DNA of 5,245 bases from contig DGBM01000321.1 of the NCBI GenBank assembly GCA_002384765.1, forward strand, positions 1 through 5,245, read 5' to 3'. The position numbers and the translations under genes were made by a program. The stretch is from Demequinaceae bacterium UBA4004 (GTDB lineage Bacteria > Actinomycetota > Actinomycetes > Actinomycetales > Demequinaceae). Positions 1-4,976 of the stretch are shown in pieces; position 1 is the first letter of the stretch, and the number at the start of each line of letters is the position of its first letter. Under the pieces are notes generated by a model. That model was not told where the DNA came from. It saw nothing but the letters and a program-made list of their open reading frames with translations, and ran no database searches.

Positions 1-462
1 CACCTGATCGTGCAGCAGTCCCACTGTGCCGTCAGCGCGCACTCCTACTGAATGCCAATCCCCGCAGGAGATGTCGACGACCTTGCGCCACGACGACACG
101 TCGCACTGGCCTTCCGCCCGTCGCCCGGTTGCCCAAACGGTGCCATCGTCAAGCAGTCCGAGCGTCGTGCGCCAGCCAGCGGCCACGGCAGTGACGTCCT
201 CCCAGGCGACGACATCACACTGACCGTCACCGTTCCAGCCCGTGGCGACCACCGAGCCGTCCGACCGCAGACCGACCGTGTGAGAACGCCCCGTGTTGGT
301 GGCCGAATGTATGTTGCCCGCCGCCACTGCGATGACCTGCCGCCAGAGGCCGACGTGACACTCGCCCGCCACATCGTTGCCCGCGGCGCACACGGTCCCA
401 TCTCGGCGTCGACCGACCGAGTGACGCCTTCCGGCCGCGATCGCCGCAGCGTCAGGTCGCAT
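1..462 (-). CDS. RCC1-repeat protein, 3' end outside the window
   Basis: This is the N-terminal 154 residues of a protein built from RCC1-type beta-propeller blades; the frame stays open to the left edge. Blades recur about every 40-50 residues with the usual signature of AAG, then H-[ST]-[VL]-G-L, then R-x-D-G-[ST]-V, then ATG, then GQCDV and W. Visible units start near residues 7, 45, 92 and 129 (IAAGRRHSVG, VAAGN, VAAGWRTTLGL, ISCGDWHSVGV). RCC1 propellers are generally protein-interaction scaffolds, and bacterial members rarely have a known function. No signal peptide is seen. The ATG at 462 lies inside the preceding small gene, 11 bases overlapping its end, so translation is probably coupled; there is no good separate ribosome site. 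An in-frame TGA at 483-481 excludes a longer N-terminus. Blade two carries about eight extra residues (IHSATNTG) before the expected SHTVGL. Family is confident, function unknown. Confidence 0.85.
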   Translation of the reverse strand, partial: MRPDAAAIAAGRRHSVGRRRDGTVCAAGNDVAGECHVGLWRQVIAVAAGNIHSATNTGRSHTVGLRSDGSVVATGWNGDGQCDVVAWEDVTAVAAGWRTTLGLLDDGTVWATGRRAEGQCDVSSWRKVVDISCGDWHSVGVRADGTVGLLHDQV

Positions 463-643
463 CGTGAGACTGGGCGTGCGTCACGAGCTCCAGAGCTGTC
501 TGCAGTGCCGCGACCCGGTTGGTCATGAGCGTGAGTCGCGAGGGGCTGAGTGAGCTGCCGCGAACCACGGCCTCACATTTTCGCAGGAGCGATGCGATTT
601 CAACCTCGGCGAGCTCGAGATCCTGTTTGTCCATGCGGTGCAT
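452..643 (-). CDS. 63-aa helical hypothetical protein
   Basis: I do not recognise this family. The product is 63 residues (60 if the second ATG at 634 is used) and reads as two amphipathic helices: acidic/hydrophobic residues about 5-28 (DLELAEVEIASLLRKCEAVV), then a Ser-rich turn (GSSLSPS), then residues 34-55 (RLTLMTNRVAALQTALELV). A small helical dimer or coiled coil is plausible. There is no membrane segment or signal peptide. No clear Shine-Dalgarno site precedes either ATG. Its last 11 bases overlap the start of the RCC1-repeat gene, the best argument that it is translated and works with that protein, perhaps as a small partner. A 24-bp palindrome lies about 40 bases upstream and might control it. 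Composition and the overlap support a real gene; function is unknown. Confidence 0.6.
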   Translation of the reverse strand: MHRMDKQDLELAEVEIASLLRKCEAVVRGSSLSPSRLTLMTNRVAALQTALELVTHAQSHDAT

Positions 644-683
644 TATCGGCTGCGGCCATCGCAGGCGATACCGACCCGCTTGA

Positions 684-707
684 CGATCCCTCTCCGGAGA
701 GGGATCG
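684..707. repeat. 24-bp perfect palindrome
   Basis: The half CGATCCCTCTCC is followed directly by its exact reverse complement. As RNA it would fold into a 10-bp stem with a CCGG tetraloop on either strand. It lies between the stop of the nucleotidyltransferase-like gene (747) and the start of the 63-aa gene (643). No T-run follows on the minus strand, so it is either an actinobacterial-style terminator without a U-tract or a binding site for a dimeric regulator of the downstream pair. The sequence is certain; the role is not. Confidence 0.6.
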
Positions 708-708
708 G

Positions 709-744
709 CGAACAGGGGGGTGGTTCGGTCCCGCGGCCCGCGGG
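709..744 (-). terminator. Two adjacent hairpins after the nucleotidyltransferase-like gene
   Basis: Just downstream of the stop at 747 are two more inverted repeats. CCCGCGG and CCGCGGG (730-744) are separated by one base. CGAAC and GTTCG (709-727) flank a G-rich loop. Neither is followed by a T-tract. Their position immediately after a stop codon suggests 3'-end formation or mRNA protection; this is inferred from position and structure only. Confidence 0.3.
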
Positions 745-746
745 CG

Positions 747-1310
747 TCACGTTGACCAGGTGCTCGACGTGAGGGTCGGCCACCGCTGCTTGTACTGCCC
801 GACCTTGGCGTCGTAGACCGCTTGAGGTGCTAGGCGCGGATTGGGACGCATGTGCATGGCGAAGACGTCCTCAAGCCCGTGAGGTGCGTAGACGTCCACA
901 CCTGAAGGAGTGGAGGTCACGCCGACGCAGCAGGTGGTTGAGGCGAAAGCGTCGATGGCGTCACGCGCGCTGGTGAACGGGTCAGCCGCCACACCGAATC
1001 TGCTCTCGTACCACAGATGCACCCGCGCCTCGTTGCGGACCTCGATGACGGCGGTCAGGTCGCTGAACATGTCGGCTGCTGCCCGGATGACCCGGTCCTC
1101 TGCTTCCCAGGAAAGGTTCCGCTCGTCGAAGTAGAAGACGTCGTAGTCCTTGACGCCGTACCCGGGCGGTCGTCCTTCCACGTAGTTCCACACATTCTGG
1201 AACACCGCCCCAGCGGTCAGCCACCACTCCGACAAGCCGAGGTGCGGCAGGCGGTCGAGGATGGCATCGCAGACCGGATCGGCGCGCACCGCCGCGATCG
1301 TCGCCGTCAC
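747..1310 (-). CDS. Nucleotidyltransferase family protein (NTP_transf_6/DUF925 type)
   Basis: A 187-residue cytoplasmic protein of the polymerase-beta-like nucleotidyltransferase group. Order of motifs: helix IAAVRADPVCDAILDRL (6-21), WWLTAGAVFQNVWN (29-42) with the family's GAV/WN signature, KDYDVFYFD (54-62) with likely metal-binding D55 and D57, VIEVRNEARVHLWYESRFG (88-106), and a C-terminal YAPHGLEDVFAMHMRPNP (141-158). Substrate is unknown for this family. I chose the GTG at 1310. The frame is open back to 1499, but third positions between 1385 and 1310 are not GC-rich and switch to strongly GC-rich exactly at this codon, and family members begin shortly before the RADP helix. GTGs at 1331 and 1385 are alternatives; the latter has a GGAG about 11 bases upstream. 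It lies 160 bases downstream of the HIT gene, same strand, perhaps co-transcribed. Confidence 0.83.
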   Translation of the reverse strand: MTATIAAVRADPVCDAILDRLPHLGLSEWWLTAGAVFQNVWNYVEGRPPGYGVKDYDVFYFDERNLSWEAEDRVIRAAADMFSDLTAVIEVRNEARVHLWYESRFGVAADPFTSARDAIDAFASTTCCVGVTSTPSGVDVYAPHGLEDVFAMHMRPNPRLAPQAVYDAKVGQYKQRWPTLTSSTWST

Positions 1311-1470
1311 GGAACTCGTAGCTGCAGTCACAACAACAGAGTCTGCCAGTGGTCTCTCACTTGGACCACGGGCTGACACATGCACTGAGGCGTCATCTCC
1401 GTAGGGCCGAACGGTGACGGTTAACGATCGGCTTGCGAGACGTCCGGAAATGCCGAGGCGAGGTCGCCGT

Positions 1471-1911
1471 CTAGCGGAAGTGACGAGCCAGACGCTCACA
1501 CAACATGGCTACCTCGGACGCCTCACCCCTGGGAGCATCTGGCCATTCATCGACCTGATGCCACGAGTATTCCGGCGGCGTTCCTCTGTGTCGGACCACG
1601 ATGTGCTCGTGGAAGTGCTCGAGTCTGGTGTTGACCACCATCGCGTGCACAGCATCGATGTCTAGTTCGGCGCGTAGCGCTTTCGCCGCGTTTCGAATCG
1701 CGCGGCCAATCGCCTCAGCCTCTTCATCTGTCAAAGAATCGAGGTGAGGCGCATGCCGGTCAGTCTCGACGAGTAGGTGCCCGAGCGTCACGGGCATGGG
1801 CCGATTCACCAGGTGCTTGACCCACACGAGGTCATCGCGCCACACCACCGGAGCGACCAGATCGCCCTCACCGCGATGCCCTGCACATATGGGGCATGCC
1901 GGGGCAGTCAT
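1471..1911 (-). CDS. HIT (histidine triad) family protein
   Basis: A 146-residue HIT-superfamily protein. These are nucleotide hydrolases or transferases acting on the alpha-phosphate of nucleotide conjugates; the middle histidine is the nucleophile. The triad is HFHEHIV at residues 99-105 (H99, H101, H103). A Glu sits where a hydrophobic residue is usual between the last two histidines. The N-terminus carries CPIC (6-9), a zinc-knuckle-like pair common in actinobacterial HIT proteins. The strand-rich core with PVTLGHLLVET (40-50) and the helix LTDEEAEAIGRAIRNAAKAL (60-79) fit the fold. After the triad comes GTPPEYSW and a VDEWPDAPRG segment. The start is the ATG at 1911; an in-frame TTG at 1917 would add two residues. 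The ribosome site is weak. The adjacent downstream nucleotidyltransferase-like gene suggests a shared nucleotide-conjugate role, which is only inference. Confidence 0.85.
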   Translation of the reverse strand: MTAPACPICAGHRGEGDLVAPVVWRDDLVWVKHLVNRPMPVTLGHLLVETDRHAPHLDSLTDEEAEAIGRAIRNAAKALRAELDIDAVHAMVVNTRLEHFHEHIVVRHRGTPPEYSWHQVDEWPDAPRGEASEVAMLCERLARHFR

Positions 1912-2097
1912 GCTCAAAGGCTACGCAGTGCCCGCCACGACGAGAAGCGCCCTCGCGCCGCGATCCGCGCGACTGACCGCTCAACGATCCACATTCGGTG
2001 ACGGCGAGAACCTCGGCGACGACGGCGTCAACGCGCGGTGCGCCCCGTACGACGTTCGGCTTGCGGTGATCGACAAGCGACGCGGAGACGTGAGTCC

Positions 2098-2901
2098 TCA
2101 GCTGTAGATGGCGAGGAAATCAACGACGAGGAGCGGGCCGCGGACGAACTGCTGTTCTTCCGTCGAGTCATGCGGCCCTTCCCGCTCTAGTCGGCGACGC
2201 TCATCTCTCCCCACCAGATTCATTCCGGGAAGCGACAACATCGGGTACCACCGACCCTCACCGACGCGCTTCTTGACCTTGCCGATGACCCTCGCTCGAC
2301 CGTCGAAGGACGCCGTTGGTGAGATCCACTGCTTGGTAAGTGAGCCAACGACCTTCCAGTCGGTATCGCTGTCATCGCCAACGACGACTGGAGCGACGTC
2401 GAGCTGATCGAGGAACGACTCCATGGCATCCATCTCGCGTACGTCGGGCACACCTTCCATGTCCAGGCCGAGTGCTTCAGCGGAGGGCATCAGTGTCTTC
2501 ATCGTCTTGAGCGTGCTGCTTAGCCCCTCATGACTCGACATGGCGGCAATCGCTTCGGGGATGTAGACGTCGCACTCCCATTCGACGAAGGCGCCGGTAC
2601 CCGCTTCGGCGAACTCCAGATCCGGCTGGCTCACCTCGATCCATCCAACCGCTTCGGGCTCGGCGTGACCTGCCGCGATGAGTCTTTGCAGCCGAGACGC
2701 TTGGTGGTCTCTCATGTTCAGGGTGTTCTCAGTCTCAGAGTCGGTCTTTGCTTCCAGCTTCGCCCCGCTCATGCCCAGTGATCCGCCAAAGCCGTGGCTG
2801 CCTTTTGAGCGTGAGGAGCCGGACTCCCTCAGACCGCCTTCGACGGCGGCGATGTAGTTGGTGAGCGCGTCGCCATCTAGGTAGTGAGCGTTGATGAGCA
2901 T
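2098..2901 (-). CDS. DUF6414-like hypothetical protein
   Basis: A 267-residue soluble protein without signal peptide or membrane helix. The opening YLDGDALTNYIAAVEGGL (7-24), a following Gly/Ser-rich charged stretch (25-50), a helix around SRLQRLIAAG, then EWECDVYIPEAIAAM and a closing RGPLLVVDFLAIYS resemble from memory the DUF6414 layout (an N-terminal YLD...YIAQ-like helix, middle VYIP strand, and a GPa...PlAIY end). I hold this family link at moderate confidence. Function is unknown. The start is the ATG at 2901 with a weak TAGAG-like ribosome site and a small hairpin just upstream. The mRNA leader appears to contain a 23-residue ORF and an 18-bp hairpin, so expression may be controlled by attenuation. 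A 186-base gap separates it from the HIT gene; I see no strong terminator in that gap. Confidence 0.75.
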   Translation of the reverse strand: MLINAHYLDGDALTNYIAAVEGGLRESGSSRSKGSHGFGGSLGMSGAKLEAKTDSETENTLNMRDHQASRLQRLIAAGHAEPEAVGWIEVSQPDLEFAEAGTGAFVEWECDVYIPEAIAAMSSHEGLSSTLKTMKTLMPSAEALGLDMEGVPDVREMDAMESFLDQLDVAPVVVGDDSDTDWKVVGSLTKQWISPTASFDGRARVIGKVKKRVGEGRWYPMLSLPGMNLVGRDERRRLEREGPHDSTEEQQFVRGPLLVVDFLAIYS

Positions 2902-2910
2902 GGCTCTACT

Positions 2911-2924
2911 GTGCCACGAGGCAC
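2911..2924 (-). promoter_or_regulatory. Small hairpin before the DUF6414-like gene start
   Basis: On the minus strand GTGCC-TCGT-GGCAC forms a 5-bp stem with a 4-base loop, ending nine bases before the ATG at 2901. It sits next to the weak ribosome site and could limit translation. The fold is seen; the effect is inferred. Confidence 0.25.
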
Positions 2925-2980
2925 CGACAGTCCGGCGTACCGCGAACGAGGCCCGTCTCTTTCAGCGGTCTCTCGGGTCG

Positions 2981-3027
2981 GGTAGGTGCGGGAGGGGCCA
3001 GCTGCGCCAGCCCCTCCCGCACCTACC
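2981..3027 (-). terminator. 18-bp perfect hairpin, terminator or attenuator
   Basis: The arm GGTAGGTGCGGGAGGGGC (2981-2998) and its exact reverse complement (3010-3027) flank an 11-base loop. The stem is long, GC-rich and free of mismatches. On the minus strand the 5' arm starts in the last Trp codon of the 23-residue ORF and contains its TAG stop. The 3' arm ends 79 bases before the ATG of the DUF6414-like gene. No T-tract follows on either strand, which is common for actinobacterial terminators but leaves direction open. A ribosome stopped at the TAG would cover the 5' arm and prevent folding, so the layout fits a translation-linked attenuator. Confidence 0.6.
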
Positions 3028-3094
3028 AGTAGTCGAGCGTGATCGAGAGAGCCCCCCGCTCCCAGGACACAGTCACCTTCAAGCCACGCCGCAT
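3023..3094 (-). CDS. 23-aa small ORF, possible leader peptide
   Basis: A short reading frame starting with ATG at 3094 and ending with TAG. It begins MRRGLKVTVSWERG and ends ALSITLDYW: a basic N-terminus followed by alternating polar and hydrophobic residues, with Trp at positions 11 and 23 and Tyr at 22. It is too small to have a recognisable family and I know no homologue. The case for translation is the ribosome site GGAGGAGGT, the strongest in the window, seven bases before the ATG. It is the first ORF of the leader before the DUF6414-like gene, and its stop codon is buried in the 5' arm of a perfect 18-bp hairpin. A regulatory leader peptide is the best explanation; a free-standing small protein with its own terminator is the alternative. 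Composition gives no run of one amino acid to suggest a sensed ligand. Confidence 0.5.
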   Translation of the reverse strand: MRRGLKVTVSWERGALSITLDYW

Positions 3095-3101
3095 CGTTAC
3101 C

Positions 3102-3110
3102 ACCTCCTCC
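3102..3110 (-). promoter_or_regulatory. Strong Shine-Dalgarno site for the 23-aa ORF
   Basis: On the minus strand GGAGGAGGT lies seven bases before the ATG at 3094. It is an extended match to the 16S rRNA 3' end and much better than the ribosome sites of the larger minus-strand genes. It has no other start codon to serve in this region. Confidence 0.6.
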
Positions 3111-3200
3111 GGTTGGGCCTCGGCGGTCGCCCCGGCCCTAGGTATTCACACTGCCTCAGCCAGGCCGCGCGGACCAAGGGCCTAAGTGCGACGTTTCGCG

Positions 3201-3232
3201 GTGACGAAGAGTCCGTATAAGCGGTGTAATAT
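3201..3232 (+). promoter_or_regulatory. Possible promoter reading toward the winged-helix gene
   Basis: GTGACG (3201-3206, four of six matches to TTGACA) and TGTAAT (3225-3230) are 18 bases apart. The overlapping TAATAT at 3227-3232 is an alternative -10. It lies at the edge of the AT-richer patch, about 180 bases before the ATG at 3409, and would give a long leader containing the repeats at 3277-3395. An unused-looking AGGAGG (3243-3248) follows it. Weak evidence, by sequence match alone. Confidence 0.25.
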
Positions 3233-3276
3233 CGGCGCATCTAGGAGGTAAGGGAGACGTCTCGGCAAGGTGAGGT

Positions 3277-3395
3277 CGACATTTGAAGTGTTAGGCACAT
3301 ATTCTGACCTGCGTAAATGCGTACATCACATGTACGCCACTACTCCGACATCTCACATATCTCTTGTTGGACCGGCCAAACGACGACGACATCTC
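3277..3395. promoter_or_regulatory. Repeat-dense, AT-richer control region
   Basis: The 314 bases between the divergent starts (3095-3408) hold no convincing gene. Positions 3281-3370 are about 43% GC, far below the rest. Short direct repeats cluster here: CGACATCTC at 3346-3354 and 3387-3395, with a near copy (CGACATTT) at 3277-3284; CACATAT at 3296-3302 and 3354-3360. Between the CACATAT copies sits the palindromic site described separately. This pattern suits a regulated promoter with several protein-binding sites or, less likely, a small iteron-type origin. Confidence 0.5.
3311..3337. promoter_or_regulatory. Three-half-site operator or iteron-like element
   Basis: Two direct copies GCGTAAAT (3311-3318) and GCGTACAT (3319-3326) abut without spacing. 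The second pairs across CAC with the exact inverted copy ATGTACGC (3330-3337). The result is a 19-bp inverted repeat plus a third half-site on one side. It lies 72 bases before the start of the winged-helix gene, a natural place for autoregulation by its product. Binding by that protein is inferred. Confidence 0.5.
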
Positions 3396-3396
3396 G

Positions 3397-3403
3397 AAGG
3401 AGG
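3397..3403 (+). promoter_or_regulatory. Shine-Dalgarno site that fixes the start at 3409
   Basis: AAGGAGG sits five bases before the ATG at 3409, an ideal spacing. The frame is open upstream to a TTG at 3364, but that codon has no such site, so the shorter start is preferred. Confidence 0.8.
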
Positions 3404-3408
3404 CTCGC

Positions 3409-4167
3409 ATGGAGGGGCCCAACGCGACCCAACTCGACCTGTTGGCGACTCTCGTTTCTGAGTCTGGGCGCCGAAGCACCGTGCAACTCGCCGGGAGTTT
3501 TGCCTACCAGGAAGGGGCCCGTCCCAAGCTGAAAGAGCTAGTCGGGATGGGGTCGGTCGCGCTCAAGTTGTATCTGACGCTCGTGATGGCTACGAGGCGT
3601 GAGCCCCACGCGTTGTATCGCGGCACTTCGGCCGCGCGTTTCGCACGCACCCTTGGCTTCGACGACGGCGAGCTGGACGATCCTCGCAGCGCCGGCACCC
3701 GTCGCGTGCAGCGTGCGATCCACGCGTTGCACGGCAAGTCCTTCATCGTTCGCACGCCTCGCCCAGGCCGTGTTGATCAGATCGAGGTTCGCCACTTTCC
3801 CGTCCAAGAGCCGCCCTACGTGACCCTGCCACTTGACTTGTGGCGGAATGGCTGGATTTGCGTGCTGTCTGTTCGAGCCTTGGCCGTATACGTCTGCCTG
3901 CGACGCCACTGCAAGGGCAACGAGGACGAGGGCTTTCACGTGACCCCATGGGTGAGACGCCGGGCCTACCAGCTGGCGGAGGACACTTGGACGGGAGGGT
4001 TGGAGGACTTGGAGCTAGCGGGTCTTCTCACGAGGACTAAAGGAAACCCCGCGGACAGAAACGCCCCCAGCCGTCGACGTTCGATATACACACTGCACTC
4101 TAATCGCATGGCGAGGCCACCCGAGGCCTCTAGCGTCGCCAGCGATCGTCCAGAGGCCCCCTTCTAG
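3409..4167 (+). CDS. Tandem winged-helix DNA-binding protein (putative)
   Basis: A 252-residue basic protein with two segments that read as winged helix-turn-helix domains. The first spans about 50-130: a KLYLTLVMATR helix, then SAARFARTLGF, then GTRRVQRAIHALHGKSFIVRT and a basic wing ending in QIEVRHF. The second spans about 137-230: VTLPLDLWRNGWICVLSVRALAVYVCL, then a helix pair RRRAYQLAEDTWTGGLEDLELAGLL, then an Arg-rich wing and RRRSIYTL. The C-terminal 20 residues look disordered. Two such domains in tandem occur in plasmid-type replication initiators as well as in regulators; I cannot decide between them. Start chosen by the AAGGAGG site. It is divergent from the leader ORF, behind a repeat-rich region it may bind, and 218 bases upstream of the HEPN-like gene. 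No N-terminal nuclease or ATPase motif is visible. Confidence 0.8.
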   Translation: MEGPNATQLDLLATLVSESGRRSTVQLAGSFAYQEGARPKLKELVGMGSVALKLYLTLVMATRREPHALYRGTSAARFARTLGFDDGELDDPRSAGTRRVQRAIHALHGKSFIVRTPRPGRVDQIEVRHFPVQEPPYVTLPLDLWRNGWICVLSVRALAVYVCLRRHCKGNEDEGFHVTPWVRRRAYQLAEDTWTGGLEDLELAGLLTRTKGNPADRNAPSRRRSIYTLHSNRMARPPEASSVASDRPEAPF

Positions 4168-4385
4168 CATGGGCCCCACGCGTGACCTCCTGAAGATCCA
4201 CCCCACAGCGCGCGTCGCGACTAGCGCTCTAGTTCAGCTCGCTGCGGTGATCCGCCGGGGGCCGGATAGAGACGCCAGGCCGGCGTATAGCGCGCTACCG
4301 AGACGGGATCCGACTGCGGGATGGTGTTTCCTTGGTCCGGTGTGACAGCGGCTACCCGACTCAGCCCCTCCGGGACACTGATCAA

Positions 4386-4961
4386 GTGAAGATCGGTGAT
4401 CGGGATCCGCAAGACTACAGACAGCGCTTGGAGGCCAAGCTCCAGGCTGAGCCCATCCGCGCCACGCTCGGCTTCGCCGGGCTGTTCCAGATGACTCACG
4501 AACTGATCAAGAACGCAGTCCTGGACGAGGTACGCCAGTTCTACTGGCGGGGACTCAAGGACGACGTCACGGTCTACGACGAGCAGGCATACGCCGAGAA
4601 CGTGTTGGCCTTCGCGCCGAGCAACAAGTTTCGAGCGTCGCTTCTTTGGCTGGTCGATGGCGATGCCATCACCTTGGCTCAGGCCGACCGGTTGGATGAC
4701 ATCTATGCCCACCGCCACGACCTCAGCCACGAACTCATCAAGTACGTGGTCGACCCGGACTTCGAGCCTGATGTCGAGCTGTTCACGGACGCCCTGACGA
4801 TCCTGAAGGCCATCAGGCGCTTCTGGACAAGTATTGAGAAGGACATCGGCACGTTTGACGGCTTCGGGGACGTGGACCTCGACGAGGTAACACCACTGTC
4901 GCTCACAGTGCTCCAGATGTGTATCGATGCGTACGCCGCGGGGCTGCCTGCGTCGGAGTAG
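4386..4961 (+). CDS. Helical protein with HEPN-type R-x4-H motif
   Basis: A 191-residue, almost wholly helical, acidic cytoplasmic protein; I do not know a named family for it. Helices run about 26-56 (RATLGFAGLFQMTHELIKNAV...), 68-77, 81-90 (KFRASLLWLV), 97-122 and 131-152. The motif RHDLSH (R110-x4-H115) sits at a helix start after DDIYAH. In HEPN domains, the RNase fold of many toxins, abortive-infection and CRISPR-associated proteins, an R followed by a polar residue and then H four to six residues on forms the dimeric active site. The all-helical context fits, but one motif is not proof. The start is the GTG at 4386 with a poor GGGAC ribosome site about ten bases upstream; an in-frame TTG at 4332 is less likely. 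It follows the winged-helix gene on the same strand. Confidence 0.8.
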   Translation: MKIGDRDPQDYRQRLEAKLQAEPIRATLGFAGLFQMTHELIKNAVLDEVRQFYWRGLKDDVTVYDEQAYAENVLAFAPSNKFRASLLWLVDGDAITLAQADRLDDIYAHRHDLSHELIKYVVDPDFEPDVELFTDALTILKAIRRFWTSIEKDIGTFDGFGDVDLDEVTPLSLTVLQMCIDAYAAGLPASE

Positions 4962-4976
4962 CGCTCTGACAGGCAG
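4944..4976 (+). terminator. Hairpin around the stop of the HEPN-like gene
   Basis: CTGCCTG (4944-4950) and CAGGCAG (4970-4976) are exact reverse complements with a 19-base loop that contains the TAG stop and a small inner GAG/CTC pairing. No T-run follows. It may end or stabilise the plus-strand transcript; a weak structural call. Confidence 0.25.

Noticed and set aside
52..528. Plus-strand frame of 158 codons opposite the RCC1 gene
   Set aside because: It is the antisense shadow of a clear RCC1-repeat frame; its Arg/Pro/Asp-rich translation shows no domain.
1311..1499. N-terminal extension of the nucleotidyltransferase-like protein back to a GTG at 1499
   Set aside because: Third-position GC is low through 1311-1385 and rises sharply at 1310; the extension also overlaps the HIT gene and is outside the family's usual length.
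1796..2107. Plus-strand frame spanning the gap between the HIT and DUF6414-like genes
   Set aside because: It starts inside the HIT gene on the opposite strand and has no ribosome site; the gap itself (1912-2097) shows no convincing gene on either strand.
2891..3220. Plus-strand frame of 109 codons across the leader region
   Set aside because: It reads through both arms of the hairpin and antisense to the small ORF, lacks a ribosome site, and its His/Arg/Pro-rich content looks non-coding.
3270..3461. Plus-strand frame with a GTG start and AGGAGG at 3243-3248
   Set aside because: The AGGAGG is about 21 bases from the GTG, too far, and the second half overlaps the well-supported winged-helix gene in another frame.
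4169..4345. A 58-codon plus-strand frame starting one base after the winged-helix gene's stop
   Set aside because: No properly spaced ribosome site, Arg/Pro-rich composition typical of random GC-rich frames, and no recognisable motif. The position right after a stop is suggestive but not enough.
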